Source: Ignavibacteriales bacterium | GTDB lineage: Bacteria; Bacteroidota; Ignavibacteria; Ignavibacteriales; Melioribacteraceae | Length of the DNA: 64,000 nt | Assembly (NCBI GenBank): GCA_016177735.1 | Contig: JACOUS010000023.1 | Coordinates: forward strand, 140,005-204,004 | Direction of reading: 5' to 3' | Shown here: one piece after another, positions 43,822 through 52,016 of the stretch | Layout: every line of letters starts with the position of its first letter | Position numbering within the stretch: the stretch's first letter is position 1 | Made by a program: the position numbers and the translations under genes | The notes under the pieces: generated by a model | Database searches by the model: none | What the model saw: only the letters and a program-made list of their open reading frames with translations | What the model was told of the DNA's origin: nothing

Positions 43822-45231
43822 TTAAGAAATTACAAGCCCATTTAATATTGCAATTTTCGTCTCAGCCGAATCTTGATAAAAACCGTTGATAATCACCGAT
43901 TCAATTTTGCCGTTTTTGATCAACAGAAGATTGGCATACTCATCAACCGCAATAGCCGGAGAAAATTTTCTGTACTTGGGAATAGCGTTAATTGGAAAAT
44001 TAAAAAATGAATTTGTTTCCGTTTCATTCCAGATAGTTATATATCCGTAGCCCTTGCTCAATAGAGAACTAAAATCAAATTCTCGCAGAGCGGATAAATC
44101 ATAAAATTCTTTATCGTAAATTTTTGCACACTCAACAGAAAAACCGCGAAGATCGTGTTCTTCAATTCCGTTATAGATTGAAAGATCGCCGGCTTCCTTA
44201 ATCGTTCCTTTGTAATAAAAAATTTGTGTTGTTTCATCAAAACATTTTTCGCGGTTGATGCCGATATCAATTGTAAAATTTTTTCCGTTAGAATGGAGCG
44301 ATAAATTTTTTAACAGAAGATCGAAAAGAAGAGATTCGTTTTCGGGAATCGAAAAATAATCTTCAGCTTTTTCTGATTTATACGATTCTTCGGCAATCGT
44401 GTTGAACGCAGAAACGAGCGCGACAAAATTTAACTTGCGAATCGTTTCTTTGTTGATATCGTTTTTGATAAAACCGGATTCAATCAGTATCGAGCTGATT
44501 CTATTCTTCGTTAAATTGTCGCCGAAGGCACGCGGTTCAAAGTCATCGTTGTATCTTGCAACGTGTCCCGGAATATATTCCGATAACATTTTATTAATTA
44601 CGGAAATCACTTGCATGCTTCGCAAACGTGTTTCATCAACGGTTTTATCGAAATCAACCGGCGGAGCGAGAAGGGAAACAGCAGCACTTTTGCCGCTTCT
44701 GCCGGCGGTATAATAACTGTTTTGATCGTGAAGATTAAATCCGAACTGCGGTTTGATTTTTTCTGCAAGCATCCAAAGTATTTGCGATTCGGGTGTTTGC
44801 TTTTTTAATGCATCCCGGTTGATATCGATATTTATTTGGTTTGCACGCTGATGTTTTTCCGCACCGTCGGGATTCAACATCGGCACAAAACAAAAAGTTA
44901 TTTTATCGAGCAGAAAATTTCTAAAACCATTAAACTCATCGTTTGTAGAAAAGAAATTCAGAAGATCGAAAAGTGCTGTAGTTGCAGTCGGTTCATCTCC
45001 GTGCATTTGTGACCACGCGAGAATTTTTGTTCCACCCCTTCCAAAAGTTACACTGAAAATTCCCCGTTCTTCAATCGAAAAACCTTCGCGGTGGATATCA
45101 AAAATTTTTTTACCGCTGAAAAGTTGAAAATTGTTTTTAATATCCGGATGCCTCAGCCGTTCGGTCGATAGATTTTTATTCTTGTAGTTATCATATAGCT
45201 CAAATAATTTTTTTAATTCTTCGGTGTTCAA
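43822..45231 (-). CDS. M14-family zinc carboxypeptidase
   Basis: A 469-aa M14 peptidase. The zinc ligands are His77 and Glu80 (MHGDEPT) and His168 (NLHDQ), and the catalytic glutamate is probably Glu251 (ILIESGF). The NPDGAEKH segment (120-127) and the NIDINRD arginine are also conserved. It hydrolyses C-terminal residues or gamma-linked peptides, possibly cell-wall peptides. No signal peptide is apparent, so it is probably cytosolic. The start is TTG at 45231; the next Met is residue 76, inside the catalytic fold, so the TTG is needed. Confidence 0.88.
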   Translation of the reverse strand: MNTEELKKLFELYDNYKNKNLSTERLRHPDIKNNFQLFSGKKIFDIHREGFSIEERGIFSVTFGRGGTKILAWSQMHGDEPTATTALFDLLNFFSTNDEFNGFRNFLLDKITFCFVPMLNPDGAEKHQRANQINIDINRDALKKQTPESQILWMLAEKIKPQFGFNLHDQNSYYTAGRSGKSAAVSLLAPPVDFDKTVDETRLRSMQVISVINKMLSEYIPGHVARYNDDFEPRAFGDNLTKNRISSILIESGFIKNDINKETIRKLNFVALVSAFNTIAEESYKSEKAEDYFSIPENESLLFDLLLKNLSLHSNGKNFTIDIGINREKCFDETTQIFYYKGTIKEAGDLSIYNGIEEHDLRGFSVECAKIYDKEFYDLSALREFDFSSLLSKGYGYITIWNETETNSFFNFPINAIPKYRKFSPAIAVDEYANLLLIKNGKIESVIINGFYQDSAETKIAILNGLVIS

Positions 45232-45266
45232 GATTATCTCCGCGCTTATTTGATTTTATAAATGAA

Positions 45267-45295
45267 TTGATACAAATTTAATCCGCCGTTATAAA
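45267..45295 (+). promoter_or_regulatory. Promoter of the thioredoxin-like gene
   Basis: TTGATA (45267-45272), 17-nt spacer, TATAAA (45290-45295), with an expected start near 45302. It lies in the 93-nt divergent gap and is the clearest classical-type promoter seen in the window. Confidence 0.6.
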
Positions 45296-45324
45296 TAATT
45301 AAAGAACTATTTTGCGGAGGAAAT

Positions 45325-45864
45325 ATGGCTGCTGATACATTGAAGATTGGCTCGAAAGCTCCGGATTTTAATTTGCCGGCTGTTGACAGTAAAACATACT
45401 CGCTAAATTCTTTCGATGAGAAGAAAGCGTTGATAATTGTTTTCAGTTGTAATCACTGTCCGTATGTGCAAGCATACGAAGAAAGAATAAAACAGATTCA
45501 AAAAGATTACGTGAAAGATTTGCAAGTTGTGGCAATCAACGCAAACGAGGATCTTAATTATCCCGAAGATTCTTTTGAAGAGATGAAAAAGCGGTCTGCC
45601 GAAAGGCAATTTAACTTTCCTTATTTGCGCGATGAAGCACAGCAGATTGCAAAAGCGTACGGTGCAACACACACACCGGAAATATTTTTGTTCGATAAAG
45701 AACGTAAACTTGTCTTCTACGGAAAGATAGACGATAACTGGCAAGATGAGAAGGATGTCCGCGCAAAATATTTAAGAAATGCAATTGAGGAATTGCTTGC
45801 CGGCAAAACTATTTCCGTGCCCGAAACTTTTACTATCGGCTGCACAATAAAATGGAAAAGATAA
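45325..45864 (+). CDS. Thioredoxin-fold peroxiredoxin-like protein
   Basis: A 179-aa AhpC/TSA-Redoxin-type protein: LKIGSKAPDFNLPAVDSK, then the redox-active region FSCNHCPYVQAYEERI with Cys42 and Cys45, and GATHTPEIFLFDKERKLVFY in the C-terminal half (cis-Pro). The CNHC form is typical of a bacterial thioredoxin-like family whose substrate is not known. No signal peptide, so it is probably cytosolic. GGAGG precedes the ATG. It reads away from the M14 peptidase. Confidence 0.88.
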   Translation: MAADTLKIGSKAPDFNLPAVDSKTYSLNSFDEKKALIIVFSCNHCPYVQAYEERIKQIQKDYVKDLQVVAINANEDLNYPEDSFEEMKKRSAERQFNFPYLRDEAQQIAKAYGATHTPEIFLFDKERKLVFYGKIDDNWQDEKDVRAKYLRNAIEELLAGKTISVPETFTIGCTIKWKR

Positions 45865-45942
45865 TAACCAAGGAACAAATCACAAGAAACAAAAAAACTC
45901 AAAACCATTTGTAAGTACGAAATACGGGGGACGAACAAAAGC

Positions 45943-45967
45943 ACGAAGTACGATTTACGAAGTACGA
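45943..45967. repeat. ACGAAGTACGA direct repeat
   Basis: ACGAAGTACGA occurs at 45943-45953 and again at 45957-45967, with related gtacgaaatacg words from 45915. It lies in the 214-nt gap between the convergent thioredoxin-like and DUF2461 genes. GTATCCAGTATC at 46026-46037 in the same gap is the reverse complement of 63771-63782. Confidence 0.4.
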
Positions 45968-46078
45968 ATTAAACGCAAGATTGCATGAATTGAAGTGTTG
46001 TTTTTTACCCGGCATGCAGAATCTTGTATCCAGTATCAAAAAACCGAAGGGAATTTGTTATTTGTGTTTTGGTATTTG

Positions 46079-46807
46079 TCAGACGATTTCCCCGAACTCA
46101 TCTTCAAATCTTTGCAGTTCTTTTAACGGCTGAGGCGAGACTGCAAAACAATAGAGCGGATAAAGCTGTGAAACCATCCTGATCATGTGATCAATTATTG
46201 AATCCGAGTAGAGAGTTTTTTCATTCGGTTTTTTGTTTTGCTGAAGCAGTATGTATTTGATATCCGCAAGTTTATCAAAATGTTTTTCGGCATCAAATTT
46301 TTTGGCAACAACACTCATATCATCATTTAGATCGGATAAACTGTAATAGACGTTAATGTTGTATTTCTTGCAGACGCTAATAATTTCTTTTTTGTACTTC
46401 GCTATATTTTTTCCCCAATAAAGATTTTCTTCGTCGCTGTTGTTGATGAACATTCCGGTTTCGTAATTCTCCGGCTCAAAGTAAATATAAAATTCGCTGT
46501 CCATTTTGAATCTTCCGAAATGAATCAGCAAAAATGCTCTGTAAGGTTCGCCTTTTGCAAAGCGCATATCTTTATTGAGCCGCATAATTGTTTTGTTGAA
46601 TTGAGGTTCGGTGCGGATTGACGGATTCAATCTATTGAGAAACGGAGCCATCTCAACAATAAAAGCTTTTGCCGGTGCAACAAGAAATTGTTGATATCTT
46701 TCTTTATTGCCGTGGAACCATTCTGTTTTGTTATTCTTTTTTAAATCCTTCAGAAATTTGAAAAGACCTTTGTCAAAACCAGTGAACTTTTGTTCTGCTT
46801 GTTTCAA
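46079..46807 (-). CDS. DUF2461 domain protein
   Basis: A 242-aa protein of the DUF2461/TIGR02453 family: FTGFDKGLFKFLKDLKKNNK, TEWFHGNKERYQQ, then FLNRLNPSIRTEPQFNKTIM, RLNKDMRFAKGEPYRAFLLI and HFGRFKMDSEFYIYFEPEN. The function of this family is unknown; it is found alone in many bacteria. The start is TTG at 46807, which overlaps the TGA of the upstream outer-membrane protein gene; the family N-terminus supports it. Probably co-transcribed with that gene. Confidence 0.85.
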   Translation of the reverse strand: MKQAEQKFTGFDKGLFKFLKDLKKNNKTEWFHGNKERYQQFLVAPAKAFIVEMAPFLNRLNPSIRTEPQFNKTIMRLNKDMRFAKGEPYRAFLLIHFGRFKMDSEFYIYFEPENYETGMFINNSDEENLYWGKNIAKYKKEIISVCKKYNINVYYSLSDLNDDMSVVAKKFDAEKHFDKLADIKYILLQQNKKPNEKTLYSDSIIDHMIRMVSQLYPLYCFAVSPQPLKELQRFEDEFGEIV

Positions 46808-47448
46808 TACATTATCCCAATATTAAGTGTGAGGTAAAAGTGTCCAAAATCTTTTCTTAATCTGCCGGTCAGATTCTCAACGCCGTCTCCGAAAATGTGT
46901 GTGTAGTAATAACGTGCGTTAATGCCGACCAAATTGGATTTACTCAATCCAAAGTTAGCGCCGAAGCCGACGTATCCTCCGACCGCATAATGTGCCCGTG
47001 CATGCCCGAAAGCATTAAAAAATTCTCTATCATACGGAGTTGAAACTGCGAGTGTTGGTCCGGCACCGGCATTTATATACGGGCGTAGATTATCGGTCAG
47101 CGATTCCGTAAAGAGCCGGTACTGTATTCCAAAATTCAAAGGAATCAGGAAAACTCTATTCTCTTTGTTGGGCGTGATTTTGTTCCCCCAGTAATCAATA
47201 TATTCAACTTCGCGGTCGTCTTTGGATTCGGAGAACGAGATATCAACAAAGCCGCTAATCTCCTGAGAAAAATTTTTGCGTAAAAAAGTACCGAGCCCAA
47301 AACCGCCTTCGCCGAACATTAGGTCCGCGCCCCAGCTGTTATCCGGAAAAATTTCGGGCTGTTTTTCAGGCGCAAGTTCTCCAATTCGCTGTGCGCTAAC
47401 TGAAATAAGCGGCATTAAGAAAAATAGCAAGTACGTTAGTGCTTTCAT
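46804..47448 (-). CDS. Outer-membrane beta-barrel protein
   Basis: A 214-aa protein with a signal peptide (MKALTYLLFFLMPLISVSAQ). It is a small Bacteroidota-type barrel with alternating strands and the C-terminal DFGHFYLTLNIGIMY strand. Segments such as NFGIQYRLF, NAGAGPTLAVS and YVGFGANFGLSKSNLVG are typical of outer membrane beta-barrel (OMP_b-brl) proteins of unknown ligand. The ATG at 47448 is chosen because the signal peptide begins there and AAGGAA precedes it; an in-frame GTG lies 27 nt upstream. Downstream overlap with DUF2461 suggests an operon, without functional meaning that I can see. Confidence 0.75.
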   Translation of the reverse strand: MKALTYLLFFLMPLISVSAQRIGELAPEKQPEIFPDNSWGADLMFGEGGFGLGTFLRKNFSQEISGFVDISFSESKDDREVEYIDYWGNKITPNKENRVFLIPLNFGIQYRLFTESLTDNLRPYINAGAGPTLAVSTPYDREFFNAFGHARAHYAVGGYVGFGANFGLSKSNLVGINARYYYTHIFGDGVENLTGRLRKDFGHFYLTLNIGIMY

Positions 47449-47567
47449 CTTTGAATTCCTTTTGCTAAGATTCACATTAAAAATATGGATATTATCTTAA
47501 AAAACAACCGGATAAAATCAGTAACTCGCTTCATTAAACATCTTAAACAAAAATAAGGTTTCTTGCT

Positions 47568-48071
47568 ATGGCTGTTAATCTTGAACTCAAAATCAAAACC
47601 GGATCGCATCAAAAATATATAAACACACTTGAAAATATTAATGCAAGTTTTGAAGGAATTTTAAAACAGAAAGACGTCTATTATAAAATTCCAAAAGGAC
47701 TTTTAAAATTGAGAATTGAAAACAATGAGTCGTACTGTTTAATAAAATATTTGCGGGATGAGAAGGGGAAAAGATGGAGTAATTATGAACTCCTCTTTCT
47801 TAACGGGAAAAATCCCGAAAAATATTTATCGGAAATTTTTAAGATTGTAACTGTGGTTGAGAAGAAAAGAACACTGTATCTCTATAAAGGAACAAGAATT
47901 CATCTTGATGAAGTGAAAAGTTTGGGAAAATTTTTGGAACTCGAAACGATTGTTGCCGGCAGTAAAGCCGATGCACAAATGCGGTTTGATGAAATAATTC
48001 GCTTATTGAATTTGGATACAGCTAAACAAATCCGGAAATCATACAAAAATTTAATTGAAGCAAAGAAGTAG
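47568..48071 (+). CDS. CYTH-domain protein (class IV adenylate cyclase-like)
   Basis: A 167-aa CYTH domain. The N-terminal NLELKIKT supplies the ExExK signature, followed by QKDVYYKIPKGLLKLRIE, LIKYLRDEKGKRWSNYELL, EKKRTLYLYKGTRIHLDEVK and LGKFLELETIV. The alternating acidic and basic residues line a tunnel that binds triphosphates and divalent metal. Family members are inorganic triphosphatases, thiamine triphosphatases or adenylate cyclases; the specific activity cannot be told. It sits 64 nt upstream of the AddB-like gene, with a repeat in the gap. Confidence 0.87.
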   Translation: MAVNLELKIKTGSHQKYINTLENINASFEGILKQKDVYYKIPKGLLKLRIENNESYCLIKYLRDEKGKRWSNYELLFLNGKNPEKYLSEIFKIVTVVEKKRTLYLYKGTRIHLDEVKSLGKFLELETIVAGSKADAQMRFDEIIRLLNLDTAKQIRKSYKNLIEAKK

Positions 48072-48081
48072 GAGAGGTTTT

Positions 48082-48126
48082 CTCCGTGTCTCTCTGTAAT
48101 CAAACATTCACCGCAGCGGCACAGAG
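48082..48126. repeat. CACAGAG-family repeat (copy 2)
   Basis: CTCCGTGTCTC...TTCACCGCAGCGGCACAGAG resembles the right and left arms of 2495-2552 in order and spacing, though less symmetrical. It fills the gap between the CYTH gene and the addB-like gene. Confidence 0.45.
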
Positions 48127-48135
48127 TTTTTGAAT

Positions 48136-51100
48136 ATGATACTGACTAAAAAAAATATTGAGCAAGTTGATATTGAAAAACTTATCTATCAAAAAATAGA
48201 TTCGTCACGCATTGATGAACTTCTTTTGATTGTTCCTACAAACCGGCGGGCGAGAACGCAGAAGAAAGAATTAATCTCGTCTCTGCCGTTGAAATCCGCA
48301 AGCGGAATCAATCTTGAAACGCTCGGTACCATTTCAACAAAAATTTTAAGCGAATCAAAATCTTTTAAACAGCTTAGCGAGGCAGCGGCAACGGTTTTTA
48401 TTAAACAGAGTGCGGCGCAGTTGAAGCTCGTTTATTTCTCGATGTACAAAGACGGAATTCCGTTCGGTACACTCGATAGAATTAAGAATGTAATTTCCGA
48501 ATACAAAAGGCACGGAATTTCTCCCCGGCATTTGCGAAAGGAAGCAGAGAAACTCGATAAATCAGAAAAGTTGAAAGCGCTTGATATTGCAGGCATTTAC
48601 GAAAAATATCTTGAGAAATGTATATCGTTGAATGCATTTGAACTTGGCGATGTTTACGGAGAGTTGAACAATTTGAGAGCGGAACAGTTTTCCGCCGATT
48701 TCAAAAAACTTTATCCTTCCGTAAACTTGATTGTGATTAATGGATTCGATGAGTTCTCTGTTCCCGAAATAAAAATTATTGACGCACTTTCAACCGTTGT
48801 TGAAAATCTTTTCATCGATTTTGATTATAACGAATACAATAAGTTTATTTTTTCTCATCTCGATAAGTGTTATCAAAAATTTCTGGAACTTGGATTTAGA
48901 ATTGCCGAAGACTCAAGCGAAGAAAAAAGGGGCGGCTTTAAGAAATTAATTAGAGACAATCTTTTCAAAACAAAAAAACATTCCGGTAAAAAAAAATATA
49001 ACGGAAAAATTTTCAAACTAACCGGCTACGATAGGGAAAAAGAAGTTGAACTGATTACAAAAGAAATTAAGCGGCTGATAATTGAAGAGAAAGTAGAACC
49101 GCATAAAATTTGTGCTGCCTTCAATCTTATTCAAAATTACTCGCCGGTTGTACGCGATCTGTTCCGTAAAAACGGACTGCCGTTCAATTTGACCGATAGA
49201 ATTCCTCTCGATAATTCGAACCCGGTAACGGCGGTTGTTAACTTTTTGGAAATTGCCGAAAACGATTTTTACTATAAAAATATTTTCCGTGCAGTAACAA
49301 GCGGCTTTGTTTTCACCGGTAATATTGATTATTCCAATCTTTATAAAACTGCTGCAGAACTAAAAATTGTTTCCGGCAAAGAGAATTGGATTGCAGTGCT
49401 CGAAGATTCAATACGAAATTTGAAAAATGTTTCCGATGAAGACGAAGAAACTGCAGAAAGGAAAAGCGCTTCATACAAAAGAGCGTTGAAGGATATAAAA
49501 AATCTTTCCGAACTTCTTCAGCCGTTCGAAAAAAAACATTCAGCCGGCAGAACGGAATTAACGATTAAAGAATTCACGGAAAGGTTTTCGGAATTTATTT
49601 ACAATTCACGATTACCGTTCAAACTGCTGCAGATAAAAGAGAACGGCGAAGAAAATATACGCGGCTTTACTGAATTTCTCGAAACGGTGAGCGAAGTTTT
49701 TGGACTGCTTGAAGAAGAATTCGGAAGTGAGAAAAAATTCGATCTGAAATTTTTTATGGAGCAGATTAGAACAATTTGCAGTTGGGCGCGCTTCAATGTG
49801 AAAGAAAAATCAAACTACGGAGTACAAGTCACGGCGTTCGAAGAAATCCGTGGTTTGCAGTTTGATTATCTTTTCCTCGGCGGATTGTGCGACGGCGATA
49901 TTCCGACACGTTACAAGCCTGAAATATTTTTCTCCGGCTCATTCAGAAAGCAAGCACTTGTTCATCAAACAGAAGAGCGAAGCCGTTTCTACCAAACTTT
50001 GTGCGCGTCGAATAAACGGCTCTATCTTTCTTATCCTCAAACGCAAGGCGGGCGGGAAACGGTTGTCTCTACTTTTCTAAATGACTTTGAAGACCTTTTT
50101 GAAATAAGTGCGATTGATGAAAATAATTTTAACGGAACAATTTTTTCAGGTGAGGAAGCTGAAATCTTTATAGGTGAAAATCTTGCAAAGGAAAAAATAA
50201 ATTCCGCCAAAATTTTGAATAAACTGAACATTGAAAACGATTTGTTCAAAGCCGTAGAAATAGAAAAACTCCGCGAAGAAAATTCATTCGCGGATTCGAA
50301 CTATACCGGAATTTTATTGACGAGCAGCGAAATAGAAAAAATTGATCCGGTTGTTTTGGAAAAACTGAGTTTGTTTAAAAACCGGCAGTATTCAATTTCA
50401 CAGCTTGAAACTTATGCAAAATGTCCGTTCAAATTCTTTGTGGAAAGAGTTCTCGGGATAGAAACGTTCGAAGAACCGACGGAAGATATCGAAGCGGTGG
50501 AAATGGGGCGCATTCTTCACGCGGTGCTGTACGAATTTTACACAACGGTGCGCGATTCAAAAATTAAAATTGCCGGATGCACCGAAGAAGAGTTTAAGAA
50601 ATTACAAAAGTTGATCTTCGATATTGCCGAAAAGCAGACTGCATCGGAACAGACCGGTTTTAAATCGCCGTTAACTTTTTATGAAAAAGAAAAAATTTTT
50701 GGAATCGGCGGAAACAAAGAAGAATCCGTATTGAACAGATTTATCGAGAGCGAGCGCAGCGACAGTGAAGAATTTATTCCAGAGTATTTCGAAGTAAGTT
50801 TCGGCTTGCTGAGAAAAGAAGGATCGGATAAAATATTGAGCGGTCAAGAACCGGTTGAAATTGACGGAGTAAAATTGCGCGGCAAAATCGACCGGATCGA
50901 AATCTCGAAAAAAAATGAGCTGTTCAATATTGTTGACTACAAACTTGGCGGAAAGAAACCGACTTTCAGAGAATTGAAAGAAGGAATTTCTCTACAGCTT
51001 CCGGTTTATCTTTATGCCGCACAAAATCTTCTCGCAAAAAAATACGGCAAGAATTTTTTCCCGAATGAAATGATAATCTACTCATTAAAATATGCTCTCG

Positions 51101-51321
51101 ATGAATTCGGGAAAAAACCGGTATCAATCAAATATGCACGCGACGAAGAAATAAAAACGATTGAGCAGTTAATCGACAAAACAATTTCACACATCACAAA
51201 TTACATTCAACAAATCTCCGAAGGGAAGTTTGGTTTATCTCCGCACGCCGACCGCGAGAAATTAATCTGCGGTTACTGCCAATTTAAATCTGTTTGCAGA
51301 GTGGAAGAGGCAAACGACTGA
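48136..51321 (+). CDS. AddB/RexB-like PD-(D/E)XK exonuclease subunit
   Basis: A 1061-aa protein of the AddB type. The N-terminal region (DELLLIVPTNRRARTQKKEL) and the middle SF1-like helicase remnant (EIRGLQFDYLFLGGLCDGDI, QTEERSRFYQTLCASNKRLY) match inactivated helicase modules. The C-terminal nuclease contains LRGKIDRIEI and IVDYKLGGKKP (PD-(D/E)XK core). A four-cysteine iron-sulfur set is complete: Cys763, Cys1045, Cys1048 and Cys1054. AddAB/RexAB processes double-strand breaks for RecA. No addA-like helicase is next to it in the window. ATG at 48136 is preferred over TTG 48130. Confidence 0.85.
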   Translation: MILTKKNIEQVDIEKLIYQKIDSSRIDELLLIVPTNRRARTQKKELISSLPLKSASGINLETLGTISTKILSESKSFKQLSEAAATVFIKQSAAQLKLVYFSMYKDGIPFGTLDRIKNVISEYKRHGISPRHLRKEAEKLDKSEKLKALDIAGIYEKYLEKCISLNAFELGDVYGELNNLRAEQFSADFKKLYPSVNLIVINGFDEFSVPEIKIIDALSTVVENLFIDFDYNEYNKFIFSHLDKCYQKFLELGFRIAEDSSEEKRGGFKKLIRDNLFKTKKHSGKKKYNGKIFKLTGYDREKEVELITKEIKRLIIEEKVEPHKICAAFNLIQNYSPVVRDLFRKNGLPFNLTDRIPLDNSNPVTAVVNFLEIAENDFYYKNIFRAVTSGFVFTGNIDYSNLYKTAAELKIVSGKENWIAVLEDSIRNLKNVSDEDEETAERKSASYKRALKDIKNLSELLQPFEKKHSAGRTELTIKEFTERFSEFIYNSRLPFKLLQIKENGEENIRGFTEFLETVSEVFGLLEEEFGSEKKFDLKFFMEQIRTICSWARFNVKEKSNYGVQVTAFEEIRGLQFDYLFLGGLCDGDIPTRYKPEIFFSGSFRKQALVHQTEERSRFYQTLCASNKRLYLSYPQTQGGRETVVSTFLNDFEDLFEISAIDENNFNGTIFSGEEAEIFIGENLAKEKINSAKILNKLNIENDLFKAVEIEKLREENSFADSNYTGILLTSSEIEKIDPVVLEKLSLFKNRQYSISQLETYAKCPFKFFVERVLGIETFEEPTEDIEAVEMGRILHAVLYEFYTTVRDSKIKIAGCTEEEFKKLQKLIFDIAEKQTASEQTGFKSPLTFYEKEKIFGIGGNKEESVLNRFIESERSDSEEFIPEYFEVSFGLLRKEGSDKILSGQEPVEIDGVKLRGKIDRIEISKKNELFNIVDYKLGGKKPTFRELKEGISLQLPVYLYAAQNLLAKKYGKNFFPNEMIIYSLKYALDEFGKKPVSIKYARDEEIKTIEQLIDKTISHITNYIQQISEGKFGLSPHADREKLICGYCQFKSVCRVEEAND

Positions 51322-51371
51322 GTTTTGAAATCCTTCTTGCAATCTAAACCCAAACTTCTTATTTTTTCGAT

Positions 51372-51398
51372 GCCACTGCGAGAGCTGTGGCTATTTTT
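51372..51398 (+). terminator. Weak terminator after the AddB-like gene
   Basis: GCCAC (51372-51376) and GTGGC (51387-51391) form a 5-bp stem, followed by TA and a T-run from 51393. The stem is short, so the call is tentative. Confidence 0.4.
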
Positions 51399-51416
51399 TT
51401 TATATAACCGTTAAGA

Positions 51417-51515
51417 AAGAAGTTGTCTCAAAAAGAAATTTTGTTTTGTGCTGCGGTGAAAATTCTTTTACCACCAAGCACAGAGGTTTTCAAAAAGATT
51501 TTGAGACAGCTTCTT
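51417..51515. repeat. MITE-like inverted repeat upstream of greA
   Basis: A 17-nt arm AAGAAGTTGTCTCAAAA (51417-51433) is repeated in inverted orientation at 51499-51515 with one mismatch, giving a 99-bp element. Its interior (51448-51486) is a third, partial copy of the CACAGAG family. GTCTCAAAA ends resemble insertion-sequence termini, but there is no transposase. A T-run after 51515 could let it act as a terminator upstream of greA. Confidence 0.5.
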
Positions 51516-51543
51516 TTTTTAGTAACAAAATAGGAGCAGTACC

Positions 51544-52014
51544 GTGACAAACTTAGCGTATCTCAGCAAAGAGCGGATTAGAGAACTCGAAAAAGAATTA
51601 ACCGATCTCAAGAACAACGGCAGAAAACATATGGCAGAAAGAATTGCCGAAGCCCGCTCGCACGGCGACCTATCTGAAAATGCGGAATATGATGCGGCAA
51701 AAGAAGAACAAGGTTTGCTCGAATTAAAGATCAGCAAATTGGAAGAGCTTCTTTCGCGCGCCCGTGTAATTGATACATCAAACATGCCCAAAGATCAAGC
51801 GCACATCCTCTCTACACTCAAAGTAAAAAATCTGAACAATGCGAAAATATTTACATACACACTTGTCTCGCCCGAAGAAGCCGATCTCGAAAAAGGAAAA
51901 ATATCTATCACGTCTCCGGTTGGACAAGCATTGATGGGAGTAAAACCCGGTCAAGTTGTACAAGCAAAAGTGCCGGCCGGTGTAATAAAATTTGAGATTT
52001 TAGATCTCGGTTAA
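51544..52014 (+). CDS. greA: Transcription elongation factor GreA
   Basis: A 156-aa GreA. The N-terminal coiled coil (ERIRELEKELTDLK, then RIAEARSHGDLSENAEYDAA) contains the conserved acidic tip, and the C-terminal FKBP-like domain reads YTLVSPEEADLEKGKISITS, then SPVGQALMGVKPG. It rescues backtracked RNA polymerase by stimulating transcript cleavage. The start is GTG, preceded by TAGGAG. It probably begins an operon with ribD, tilS and others: ribD starts 3 nt after the stop. Confidence 0.96.
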   Translation: MTNLAYLSKERIRELEKELTDLKNNGRKHMAERIAEARSHGDLSENAEYDAAKEEQGLLELKISKLEELLSRARVIDTSNMPKDQAHILSTLKVKNLNNAKIFTYTLVSPEEADLEKGKISITSPVGQALMGVKPGQVVQAKVPAGVIKFEILDLG

Positions 52015-52016
52015 AT

